Source: Phoronis australis (lineage: Eukaryota; Phoronida; Phoronidae). From it: a stretch of 64,000 nt of DNA. The notes under the pieces were generated by a model. The model was not told the origin of the DNA, made no database searches, and was given only the letters and a program-made list of their open reading frames with translations. Below, piece after piece: positions 11,255-22,800 of the stretch (the first letter of the stretch is position 1; each line of letters opens with the position of its first letter). The position numbers were made by a program, and so were the translations under genes. Where the stretch lies: assembly GCA_002633005.1 (NCBI GenBank), contig NMRA01000016.1, forward strand, positions 1,401,860 through 1,465,859. Reading direction: 5' to 3'.

Positions 11255-11320
11255 CCACAGGCGGTTTTAGGGGGGTGCAGAGGGCACCCCCCCCCCTTGG
11301 CTGCCGCCAAAATATAAAGC
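11255..11320. repeat. 'Gcggtttta-ggggg' repeat fragment
   Basis: GGCGGTTTTAGGGGGGTGCA followed by a C-run and TTGGCTGCCGCC resembles the ends of the repeats near 1717, 35600 and 36150. It is probably a degraded member of the same dispersed family. Confidence 0.35.
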
Positions 11321-11354
11321 AGCAAGAGCTTGAGGAAACATTGAGTTTATTAAC

Positions 11355-11716
11355 TAACCAGCTGCTCCAGTTCCTGCTGCGGCTGCTGCTGTTGCTGCTC
11401 CGGCTGCTGCTCCTGCTGCAGCTGCTGTTGCTGCTGCTGCATTCGCTACTCCGGCTGCTGCTCCTGCTGCTGATCCTGCTGCAGCTGCTGTTGCTCCTGC
11501 TGCAGTGCTCGCTGCTCCGGCTACTGCTCATGCTGCTGTTGCTGCTACTACTGCTACTAATAGTACCAAGACTACAACTCCAGCACTGCTATTAATACTA
11601 CTACAACTACTAATGCTTCTGCTACTACTACGACCAGTACTACTTCTGTCCGCATCATCATCATCATCACCATCACCATCACCATCACCATCACCATCAC
11701 CATCACCATCATCAGC

Positions 11717-11748
<32 letters not shown>

Positions 11749-11770
11749 TAGTAGTAGTGACAGTAGTAAT
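11355..11770. repeat. Compound trinucleotide repeat (CTG/CTC, CTA, CAT/CAC, CAG)
   Basis: An imperfect CTG/CTC-rich array (about 11358-11560) passes through CTA/CTG to a regular (CATCAC)n array (about 11652-11713) and then a CAG/TAG array (about 11713-11760). The long poly-Leu, poly-Ser and poly-Asp/Gly frames here are by-products of the repeat. Confidence 0.9.
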
Positions 11771-11819
11771 GGTTGTGACACGCCACAGCAAATACCAAAC
11801 ACCATTGAAGAACATTATT

Positions 11820-14046
11820 TAGTGGATAAGAAATTCTTGTCTTGCAAAGAGCAATCTCGCACGGGCAACATAGTTTTCAATATTTTAATTTTAAAAGAAC
11901 AGCAATCATCGTTAAACCTTTTTGAGAATAATATAACATTGATCATCTAGCACAACTGAAAAGGCCAGAATATATTACAGTTGAGCATGGGCCGTGGGGC
12001 GTAAGCCACGGGAAAAACCACTTGTGTAACTGTAACTGATAAAGATTTCCTATTTTAATTCCAGGTCTTTCATGCTTTCTTTATTAGGAATGTTGTAAAA
12101 TATTTATTTTAGATGTACAACAATCCAACATTCATCTCATCTGTTGTCAGCCGCATAGGAACACACCCGCCAATTTTGAGATTTCTAGGATGCCGGACGA
12201 CGGACGCCGGAAGACCAGAGATGCACGCACATATAAGTATATGGACGCATAAAAAGGAGCTCGTCCAGCCTCTTAATTCTCCTATCCATCTGTTTCTCAG
12301 ACGATGGTCCCCGCGCTGGCGTTACCCGCCTTGATGTACCTCTCCACCTCCATGTCCCCTCGGGCCGGTATCCCCTGAAACTGATGGAGATAGAGACACT
12401 GTTGGAGAAAATGTGACAGAGGAGACACCGCTACTGACCCAGAAAAGGAGTTTGAACACCATGTCTGATTAAAACAGAAATATTTCCCTTTGTTCTCAAA
12501 ACTGAAGTGAAAATGCTTTTTTCCGATGCTAAAGAAAATATTTGCACACTTTTCTATTTCCTATTCTACAAAAGTTGCTGATGATTTAAGCAGAAAAAAT
12601 TTAGATCAATGAAGATTTCTGCATGGATGTTCAAAAACTATTAAATCTGCCTTTCTGGAAGTGTTCATGAATGGAGCATATTTCAAAAGTTGAAAATATG
12701 TTACAATTTGTGGAACGGAATAAAACATGATTCGTGATAATGTGTACATAAGTTTATCACGGTAAAAAATCAAGTGTGTGTAGAATTTAAAAAGAGTGTG
12801 CTATACATACATCTTCAAGTCAAATTAGTAATGACCAGGACCAGCACATAGTTTGACCAACATACGTAAGTCGCAAAAATTACTTTTTGTGAAAGCAATT
12901 GCAAGTAGCCCACTTATTTTTAAGTTTGATAAAGTTTGTATTGTTTGAATTGGATATCAACAGAACTGGAAAGTTGAAGATTTACCCAGTATTAGCTTCT
13001 TTTTTCATCATTCAGAGTCTCTGAGTTTGGCCATAGATTATTTGAACGTGTGAACTGTCTCAGTTTCTGAGCTCGTGATTGGCTAAAGAAGAAGCATGCA
13101 GCGCTAGCCCTTGCTAAATAATTTTACATTAGGAGAGAATAAAAACCAATTTTTTTACAAAAAAATGTCCAACTTAAAATTTGGGACTTTTCAAATGTCA
13201 AACGCTTGAAGCTCTACTCGCCATACAAGAAAAAATAAGATGCACCCCTGACACGGTCACTGGCGCCATGACCCACGGCCAACCAGGACTATAAGGAGCA
13301 ACCAAAATGTTAGGCCAAAACTATGAAATATGAATATCATAAAACGAATTTCCTGAGACTGAACTAAGGGTATATTTCCAATTCTGAAGTTTTGCAAGGC
13401 AGAGAAGTTCACAAAAATTACACCGTTAGCTAATTGCAGAGAAACGAGGATGGATTTTTTCAGAGTCTGTTCGGCCGACTTACTTAAAGCGCTCGCTGAC
13501 GATTTTTATCTATTGGCTACAGTAAGTGCTGCCACATTACGAAAATGCTCATTAAAAAAATGCTCATGAACTGACTACTCGGTCTTTTTACAAACATTTT
13601 TTTTACTTTCACCTTTACACTCGGCAACTAAACTAATAAATCACCAATGTCAACATTAACGGCCTACGTGAGATAAATGCTCTCGGATAACGACACAAAT
13701 TTTGACAACAATGATGCAGGTCGTGACTAAGTTGTCGCTCGTCATTACCACTTCGACGGTAAACAAGTGTCACGTGACTTCAAGGGCCCCGTCTTGTCCA
13801 GTGTTTTGCTTAACATAGCGTGTTGTTGTTATATGAATAAGGAAGTAACAAGTTTAGGGATGGTTTTGTCACGACGAACCTCATCTCATGCCACCAAACA
13901 CAGGTGCGGGAAATCGTATCGCTCATCATCTAATCATGACAGCTCACCGACAAGCGGCACTCACTCCGCCACAAAACCGTGGTCTAAAAGGCGGTGTCCG
14001 GTATTGTCAGTTCATAGGTCTGCGTAGAACTTAAAGACCTATATAT
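11820..14046. other. No gene recognised
   Basis: AT-rich sequence with short unsupported frames. A small stem-loop, CCGTGG...CCACGG, lies at about 11991-12010. Nothing else stands out. Confidence 0.4.
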
Positions 14047-14428
14047 CTAAGTTTCCACTTACTGGTCCAGCAGGAAACCAATAAGAAGCTCATTTAAACC
14101 TTTCAAATGATTTAAACATATTTTTGGAACTGAGTGATTACTCCCCTTGAACGGTTGTGGTCGCAGCTTGGAAGAGATGGCTAACCCCATGCGCGTACCC
14201 AGCCTTCAATATGGGGGGGGCTCGAATTCCAGACTTNCTACGTTTCCACTTACTGGTCAAGCAGAAAACCAATAAGAAGCTCATTTAAACCTTTCAAATG
14301 ATTTAAACATATTTTTGGAACTGAGTGATTACTCCCCTTGAACGGTTGTGGTCGCAGCTTGGAAGAGATGGCTATAACCCCCATGCGCTCACCCAGCCTT
14401 CAATATGGGGGGCTCGAATTCCAGACTT
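14047..14428 (+). repeat. 190-bp direct duplication separated by a single N
   Basis: 14047-14236 and 14238-14428 are almost identical, with a few substitutions and small indels, and are separated only by the ambiguous base at 14237. The first copy ends exactly at the N. This looks like two overlapping contig ends, or two alleles, joined without merging. Confidence 0.85.
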
Positions 14429-14429
14429 C

Positions 14430-17400
14430 GTGGACCTTTTGGTAACAAAAAAGTCGGCCCACTAAAAAATTAAAAAAACGGGAGCACCACTGTGAATTAC
14501 GCGTTTGCGCATGTTTAATGGATTTATACCTCATTTTCTCGGACTTTTTGTCTCTCAGAGGCGGACCTTTTTGCCCACTTCGCTACCCCCCCTGGGTGCG
14601 CTCATGAACCCTAAATGATTTTGTGCAACATGTTTTACTTGTTATGAATTTTCTGGATGCCCCTGTGGCTAATGTTTTGCGAAACATTATAATCGGTTGT
14701 TCCTCTGAGCTTACTATGTTTTGTTCCAATACATAAAAATTAAGACCATTTCACACTTTCTCACAAAATCTTCAATCATCCCTTCTAATAAACATCGTTA
14801 TATCTTTAAAGTAATATGAATTTTAATAAGTGTTTCCATCTAGCTTTTGAATTTGATCCCAGAGATTTAAGGGAGTCAATTTTAAATCGCCCGTCTTTAA
14901 AACAACACAGCACTTCGACGGCTAAACCCAAACAATACAAAATGTACACCGAATGATGATAACTCTAAATAACAAACACCTATCCCAATCACCCATTTAG
15001 CGTTCACGCTACACTCATCACAACGATTCGTGATTGTTTATATATCCGGGTTAGCACAGTCAACTTTACACAGTTACTCCTTTAGTTGCATTATTTTTGC
15101 GCCCAATAAGAAGGAAAATATTATTGGTGGGGTACAAGCTACTTCGCCTTCCCCACACATTTGCCCTCCCCATGGAGTCAGGCTCCGGCCAGATTTCCCT
15201 ATCGTCACCTCTTCCCCGCTGTCCGTCGCCAATGTCGCAACTCACCGCCGCCACAGTCGTGCAAACGTTGCTGTTTGGAGGGCTGACCCCTTAGAGGAAG
15301 CCAACAAAAACCTGGATACCCGTGTTTCAACTAAATATCGAGAGAAAGTCACCTGTCCGAGTTTCCGTAGTCAGCCCCGCCCCCTTGGGAGGCAAATGAT
15401 TAGAATTCAGCGAGTTTTACCACCCCAAGGTTAAAGTCACTGAAACGCCAATTTATTTGAGTGTCATTTCAAAAAAAAATTGTCTTGAATGTGAACGTTG
15501 CTCTTAGGGGGTCAAAGGACAGAGATTTCTCGAATTTCAGGCAGCAGTTAAGTTTACTGAAGCATCGTTATTTTTATGAGATTTGCTTTTAATTGGAAAA
15601 ATTGACTATAAATCAGTTTGTTTTCGCAAGATACATAAACACGTTTTTGTCAAAAAGCAATGAACCCTTGCAGGTTACCAGACAGAAGAAAATAATCTTG
15701 ACTTGTTGGAAAGTTACTTAGCGATGCAATATAAAACCTTAAGGCACACACAGCACGCCTTTTAAGTTAACTGCAGGTTGTTAGTTGTGAGGCTTTCTCA
15801 AATCTTTAATATACTCTCAGTTGTCTACCGGCCCAACCCCTATGCCGGTTTCATCAAGACGGTTGCAAATACTTGGGGAAAGACGAATATTTTTAATATC
15901 CTCCCTCCCCCCGGCAAAGTCAATCAGGTGTTGTTACAAGGGGTCCTAACGATATTTGTGTAGACATCTTATCTCCGACCTTAAACTCGAACTCTGTTTT
16001 TATATTGTTTATTCTTCTATAGTACAAACTCGGTATCAGTGTTTTTGACATTGAAGCTGAAAACAAGTAACCAGTTTGATTTTGGAGCTTGATGTCAAGA
16101 CCGTGGCTGTAGTTTTTGTTTAAATCATTCCAAAACAGTCAAACCGTCTCTTATTTTTACGCATAGCACATCACACTAAATGTGTCGTAACTGCGCAGAC
16201 GTTTACTGTACTGGACAGTAGACATGTTCTTACCGCGAGATGTTCTTTTACTTGTAGGTATACCGTCAAGTCATGAATAACCCTTTTAGAACGACGATAA
16301 ACGATGATATAGAGAGTGAAAACGTCATCAGTTGGGATGTTCACTCGGGTACGTTTTGATGTCTAACATTTTGCGTTTATTTCATTTATTAAAAAGGTAT
16401 TATAAACTTCGAAGTTGTTTGCATTTCATTGAAGGTTTGATATCTTTACTTCCTATAGTGTCTTAAATTTTAGAACAATTTCTGGTGCGTTACGGCGACA
16501 TGGACAAGTGGGACATAGCGTGACGATTAATATACGTCATTGAATATTCGACGAAATGCACCATCGACTTGGACTCGAGCCCATTTATATTAAGGAATGT
16601 TTATTTCCCGGAGTAAAAAATTCCGCGATTTAGTGTTGTGCTACAAAAACATGTTATTTTTGTGCAGTTGGAAGAAAGAAGAGTGAACAATTCTGAGCAT
16701 TGCGTACGAAATTCCAGAGAAGTTTTTTAAAACAGTCTTTCGACAGTTACAGTTTCCATAATCAGACAAAAGGGGAAAGGACCTACCACCTCCACGGACA
16801 CGACCAAACGACAAAAAAAACGCCGGTCTCTTCCGGAAACTGATTATGTGTCCACAAAATCTCACAGTGACTGGTATCTTTCAGAAACTTGTATTTCTTA
16901 CCATAGTGCCTTCATTGAGCAGTGAGCTGTAAAAATGCTGTAAAAATGCACTTCAAATTAAATAATTAACTCACGGATGGTGGCGCCGGAGGCGGTGATT
17001 TTAACTTTGGTTTACCTAAAATGGTAAGCTCATTTTAGTGCCGCCATCAATAAATCATCGATATACTTGAAGTATTTAAAAGGTAATTTTTAGGGAAGCA
17101 ATATTTTGTTACAAATAGGCCCAAAGAATATGGACAAAAGTAAGTGTTCCCCCTTCAGTTACTCATGCAAATCCCATGAATACAAGTACAATTGACCTTC
17201 CAAGGGTGTTTATGTGACGCACCTGCGCAATCTAATGTATATTTATGATTTTGATAATAAAAATCGTGTGTTGTGGTTTTATGCAATGGCAGACACGCAG
17301 TGTTGTTATGAACTGACCTGAACGTTTAAAGTTATTTATAAATATGTACATAAAATTTCACTTCGACGCATTCCAGGAGGACATAAGTAATAATGCATAT

Positions 17401-17814
17401 TTTAACACAAGTTATACGACATAAAAGCGACTACAAATTCTGGGGGAACTCGACAATGTTTCAGAGGAAGGTCAGTGGCGCTAAGAAATGAGGATACCTA
17501 TCCCTGTAGAGGGTCAGCATGATAAAGACACACCTTTTAGAGAATTGGCGTGAAGTAAAGGAACCGTTTGTAAGAATTCCCTATGTAAACGTCACCTTTC
17601 CATGTTTGTTCACATGACTTATTTTGCTGGAGTTTCAACCTCTTCAAATTATTGAAAAATTCATCTAACAATCCTTTAGCCTGTATTAAACGCGAACGGA
17701 ATATGAGACCCTCATGCAAACTTCTACCGCAAAAATGGACCATTCACTAAATTTCCTCAATGAGTCTTGCGTGGGGAATTAATCAGAAAAGGTGCAAAAT
17801 ATCGGCACGGAAAG
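14430..17814. other. No gene recognised; diverged repeat at about 15541-15660
   Basis: The longest open frame (15030-15434) has no recognisable domain and a C-rich composition. The stretch at 15541-15660 is an old relative of 3089-3260. Nothing else stands out. Confidence 0.4.
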
Positions 17815-17935
17815 AGGGGCGGGGGGGGGGGCATNGGGAGGGAGGGGGATGGAGGAAGGGGGCGAGATAGGGAAGGAGGGAGGAGGTGAAGGAGGGAGGG
17901 AGGGAGGAAGGAGAAGACCGAGGGAGGGAGGTAAC
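17815..17935 (+). repeat. Purine-rich G/A tract with a single N at 17835
   Basis: About 120 bases made almost wholly of G and A, with GGGAGGGA and GAGG units and a run of eleven or more Gs next to the N. Such tracts can form G-quadruplex or triplex structures and often break assemblies. No duplication flanks this N. Confidence 0.85.
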
Positions 17936-18491
17936 GTAATCTTTATATGTTTGAAACATTTAGGATACATTTAACTGTTACTTTCTTTAGAATGATATAG
18001 TCAATATTGAACGGTAATTAGTGTACCCATAAACAAGAATTTCTCTGCATCACCGAGGTGTTTCTAGTTATGATTCATTTTTGTTCATAATTTTGTATTT
18101 AAGTCCTGCTAATAGGAGCAAGACGAAGTCGTAAACTCTAAATTTTATCCTTAAAGCAACTAATGAACTGCATTATGGACTTGGTGTCATTATGTGTAAT
18201 TAGGGACTCGCCTTCCAAAAGAACGAAGGTTTTTACCCCAAAATGTGAATTTAGGAATTTAAACCATGGTTCTCAAAGACCCTGCCGCACTGAGCTTCAA
18301 ACATGATGTAGGTTAAACATGCGAATATCAACAATAAGAAATATTAAATATCTGAAGAAGGGTGTGTGAAAGGAGAAACGCAACCCAGAAACATGAAGCA
18401 AAGCTTGATTTACAAAGCTTGCTTGTTCAATTTTTTTTAGTCTGTTACACTTTTTGAAACCCCACAGACAGATACTAAATGATAAATATGG

Positions 18492-18794
18492 TCATGTTAA
18501 AGAATTGAAAATAAGTGGAAATGCACGGGTTGGAATATGTTTCAAAACGAATAAGTTGCTTTCTAACCGTTCTGTATCGTTGATGTTTATTCTGATTTTT
18601 GGTTTATTAATGCCGTTTATACTTATTATGACGATAGTGAAAAGCATTTTGGTTGCTATCGTGTTAAGGGAAAGGCTGTTTTCAAGAAACCAGTAGTAGA
18701 TTCTTTGTAACGTGTTGTGTATAGATTCAGTGTGGACATGAATATTTTCATGAAGGCACAATACTACGAATGTGTTATCCGCAAACATTAGCAA
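18492..18794 (-). pseudogene. Reverse-transcriptase fragment of a LINE-like retroelement
   Basis: The minus-strand frame reads MFADNTF near its start, a degenerate version of the FADDT/YADDT catalytic motif. HENIHVHTESIHNTLQRI and WFLENSLSLNTIATKM follow, matching the 'WxxxNxLxLNxxKT' region after the catalytic motif in non-LTR reverse transcriptases. The second catalytic aspartate is replaced by Asn, and the frame stops after about 100 residues. It is an inactive internal fragment. Confidence 0.65.
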
Positions 18795-18899
18795 TTTACA
18801 ACACGCGGCCTACGAATGTAAAATCCCCCCGGCTTTTTAAAATCCCGTTTTGCCGCTTCGCTACGACTATCCTTTTACTTCAAATACCTAAGACGCTAT

Positions 18900-19466
18900 C
18901 GGGGGGAAGGGGGGCGGTTGTCAAATGAACTGTGTTCTCATAGTAGTTTACTCATTGCAAATTATCACAAGTCTTATACTGTTCCGTTGTTTTTATTAAG
19001 TTTCTTGATGACTGGTTCAAGATCCAAACAGATGCAGAATGGGAAATTAACTTTCACAGCGAGTTCGCCGCTGCACCACCAGCCAGACACCTCTCCACGT
19101 CCTCAACTACATTTGAAGATGACGTAGTTGGTATGACTTCCGTGCAGCGCTAAGATTAGGCAACGGCAATAAAACTGAAGAACCATAACCAGTCAAGTTT
19201 AACAACGGAGAAAATCCTGATAACGTGCGAATCTGATGCTAATAAAACACCTGACAAATATGACTGATGTTTATCTTTTGATAGAATAAAAATATTGCAA
19301 GCCCAGTTGTTTATTTGTTTTCGAATTTATATCAGTTAAAACCGCAAGCAGAGCACTTAAATGAAGAACTTGACATCTGGAAAATGTGTCCATCGTCTGT
19401 TATTTCCTCGTTTTTTGGACTTTCAAAATCAAAAGGTGCGGAGAACATTCCGGTAGTTTCCTATAA
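18900..19466. other. Upstream flank of gene B, no gene
   Basis: Only short frames without family resemblance are present. It ends where the duplicated gene B promoter segment begins. Confidence 0.35.
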
Positions 19467-19832
19467 AAAGCATAGCTTCAGCGTGAATGAGAAATTTGCA
19501 GTAAAAACATAATTTTTTGCGGAGGGTCAAACTCAACGAGGCCATTCACACAGGTAATTACAAAAGTAGCATAAGTTTTGAATTATGATTTGCCACGTAA
19601 AATATTTTTGAGCAACTGCTTTTAGAAAAACCACCTTTTCGATAAAAGAAAACAATCAGAAATTATGTGGCTGAATTTGATAATATTCTTTGAAATATAA
19701 TCAAATTTTGCTTTTCTTGAAATATCAATGAACTTTATTTAGATGCTTTTCAACTTAGGCTAATTATTTGTCTTTGCTTTTAAGAAAAATTAGTGAATTG
19801 TGGAAATGCTATCAGTTTTGCAGCGGCGCCTC

Positions 19833-19840
19833 ATTTAAAG
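19833..19840 (+). promoter_or_regulatory. TATA-like element of gene B
   Basis: ATTTAAAG lies about 48-55 nt upstream of the ATG at 19888, the same spacing as the TATA box of gene A. It is repeated, with about 90 bp of identical flank, before the second exon 1 copy. Confidence 0.4.
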
Positions 19841-19887
19841 TCTTCTCGTGAGAATTCCCGTGAGACGCATATCCACAGCAAGTAAAG

Positions 19888-22800
19888 ATGAATAGCATCC
19901 GCTTCATCGCTATACTCGGTCTCGTCCTACTGCTATTGGACAAAAAGTTTGTGAATGGGGATGGCTTATACGGAGTGGGAGGTAAGCTACATTGTTATAT
20001 TACCGCCATGATAATCCAAGATGAGATTTAGATAATAATTCAGAAAACGTACTTCAAGAGGAAATTGTATATTCGTCTTACCCAGTAGACACCTTATTTG
20101 CTTCAAAGATAAGCTATTTTAAAGGACAATTTTATATCCTGCTTCAGTGATTTCACCCAAAATGGGTTCTGTTATCTACTACTGCACATTGGGTCACAAA
20201 ATGAATCCTGTGGTTCGTGACTAGGGCAACAAAGCATTAATTAGATTTTTTGGACCTAATTGAGCAAGTGGTATTACCTGTGGATATGGTTTATAGGGCC
20301 GTCCAGGATTACACAGCAACACTCGAACCTCGCTGTATTTACCCACAATGCCGTAAACATTTGCTGCCTCGTTTTTGTGCCAATGGAGTTTCACATTTTA
20401 TTTGTTGTTGTCTAATTCTTTACAAGTNAAAGCATAGCTTCTGTGTGAACTAGAAATTTGCAGTAAAAACACTGCGGAGGGTTAAACTTAACGCGGCTAT
20501 TCACACAGGTAATTACAAAAGTAGCATAGGTTTTGAATTATGATTTGCCAGGTAAAGTATTTTTGAGCAACTGCTTTTAGAAAAATCACCTTTTTGATAA
20601 AAGAAAACAAGATTTAAGCGGCAGAATTGGATAATATTCTTTGAAATATAATTAAATTTTGCTTTTCAAGGTAATCTATTTAGATGCTTTTCAACTTAGG
20701 CCAATTCTTTGTGTTTGTTTTTCCGAAAAATTAGTGAATTGTGGAAATGCTATCAGTTTTGCAGCGGCGCCTCATTTAAAGTCTTCTCGTGAGAATTCCC
20801 GTGAGACGCATATCCACAGCAAGAAAAGATGAATAGCATCCGCTTCATCGCTATACTCGGTCTCGTCCTACTGCTATTGGACAAAAAGTTTGTGAATGGG
20901 GACGGCTTATACGGAGTGGGAGGTAAGCTACATTGTTATAATACCGCATGATAATCCAAGATGAGATTTAGATAATAATTCAGAATACCTGTAATATACT
21001 TGTAATACCTGTCACGGACAGGATCATTGGGGATATGCTGGTGCATTAATCCCCTCCCCAGACCATCCCCGTGACAGCAGAGGGCGCAGAACTCCAGGGC
21101 TGACGTTGCCTGTAAGCATAATAATTCAGAAAACGTACTTCAGTAGACACCTTATTTACTTCAAAGATAAGCTATTTTAAAGGATAATTTTATATCCTGC
21201 TTCAGTGATTTCACCCAAAATGGGTTCTGTTATCTACTGCTGCACATTGGGTCACAAAATGAATCCTGTGGTTCGTGACTAGGACAACAAAGCATTAATT
21301 AGATTTTTTGGACCTAATTAAGCAAGTGGTATTACTTGTGGATATGGTTTATAGGGCCGTCCCGGATTACACGGCAACACTCGAACCTCGCTGTATTTAC
21401 CCACAATGCCGTAAACATTTGCTGCCTCGTTTTTGTGCCAATGGAGTTTCACATTTTATTTGTTGTTGTCTAATTCTTTACAAGTTTTTCTCGGTTACAT
21501 TAATTCTATTTGTCCTTCCAATGCCTATAAAATATTACTGCTGTGCTGTGGGCTGAAACTCCGACGTGAGACAATTTGATAAACTGGATGCGTGATTTGA
21601 TATTCTTTGCCTTTCCGACATCAGTGAGAGGCACGAAAATGTGCCTGATTTCCAAAACAAGGTCACGGGCTTTCTATCGCCGTGTAATCTGGAACGGCCC
21701 TAGTAGGGTTTAGCTGCCTATACCGAGCGCTACATCGGCCGGTTAAAAATGAATAACTTCAAAGAAAGATAAAATAACAATTAGGCTGTTTAATAAGCCA
21801 AATAACACACATGACCCACCACAGCATAACCAAATATAACAAAAACTGTGAACTTGCATTGTCTTACAGCTCACGTTTCGTGGCAGTCGCAAAAATGAAA
21901 TTAAAGTGGCCATTTTGTTAAACGGAATGTAACCTAAACGGAGTTTTTAGTCACATGGGTCAACGTGCTATCGTTTGAGGGATTATTATTGACCTAAAGT
22001 TAGTCAGAATTACACGTATTTCTACGGGAAATGCATGCAGAAATACTGTACTAAACAAAACACTCAAATGATTGGTGAGCATGGGTCCTGCTCGAATTTT
22101 GCGATTTTGAAAAAAGCTGAAAAATCGTAATTTGTCTGGAAATAGTTAACTAGAAAAAGCCAAGATTGACAAATGAACATAACATATTTTTATAATATTG
22201 TTTGGTTGCATCGTAATTTCGGTTCATTCTATGTTTTGATTTCAGAGAGAATTTACAAGGTGGAGCAAAGAGTTAATGTAAGTTTCTTGTTGAATATTGA
22301 AAATTCAATTGATAAACAAAACGAAATGTTATTATTAAAGACATCACACGGAGTTGTAGGTAAAACATCGCCAGGCGTTCAGGCGATGCCAGTGTAATAG
22401 GAATGCTGCTACCTGTCAATACTAGATTGTATATACCAGTAAATACACTGCCAAAGTTGCAATTGAAGGTCTTCATTCCTGTATTCGTCCTAAATATGTA
22501 GATTAATGGTCACGTGATCAAAAAGTTGTGACCTTGGTCGCAAGAAAGCATAGCTGTCAACGGAGATTTTTAACAAGAAACTAAGTAAAGTGCATTGGTG
22601 ATGGCATTGTGTTGCATAAGTAAACGATCGAAGAAGATCAAACAACAAAGTCTATTATTGTCTGAACTTGTTGGACTAATTCTTCTAGTATTTACTACAG
22701 TTTTTTTCAAAAGTTATCGCCAGCTCCCGGCGATAACAATCGGTTGGCAAGTTACCCTACTGTATTTTAGCGCAGTGTTGTAGGACCAATTTGTGGAGTT

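Larger units (their letters stand above)
19467..21484 (+). repeat. About 1-kb tandem duplication of gene B promoter and exon 1 across a single N
   Basis: 19467-20427 and 20429-21484 are near-identical copies that meet at the single N at 20428. Each holds the upstream region, the 94-nt first exon of gene B and the start of intron 1. Copy 2 lacks about 28 bp present in copy 1 and carries a 132-bp insertion. The first-exon coding sequences differ by one synonymous base (GAT/GAC). The N at the exact boundary suggests unmerged alleles rather than a real duplication. Confidence 0.85.

Noticed and set aside
11226-11822. Long open frames rich in Leu, Ser, Asp/Gly or Ala/Val on both strands
   Set aside because: They are translations of compound trinucleotide repeats, open in several frames at once.
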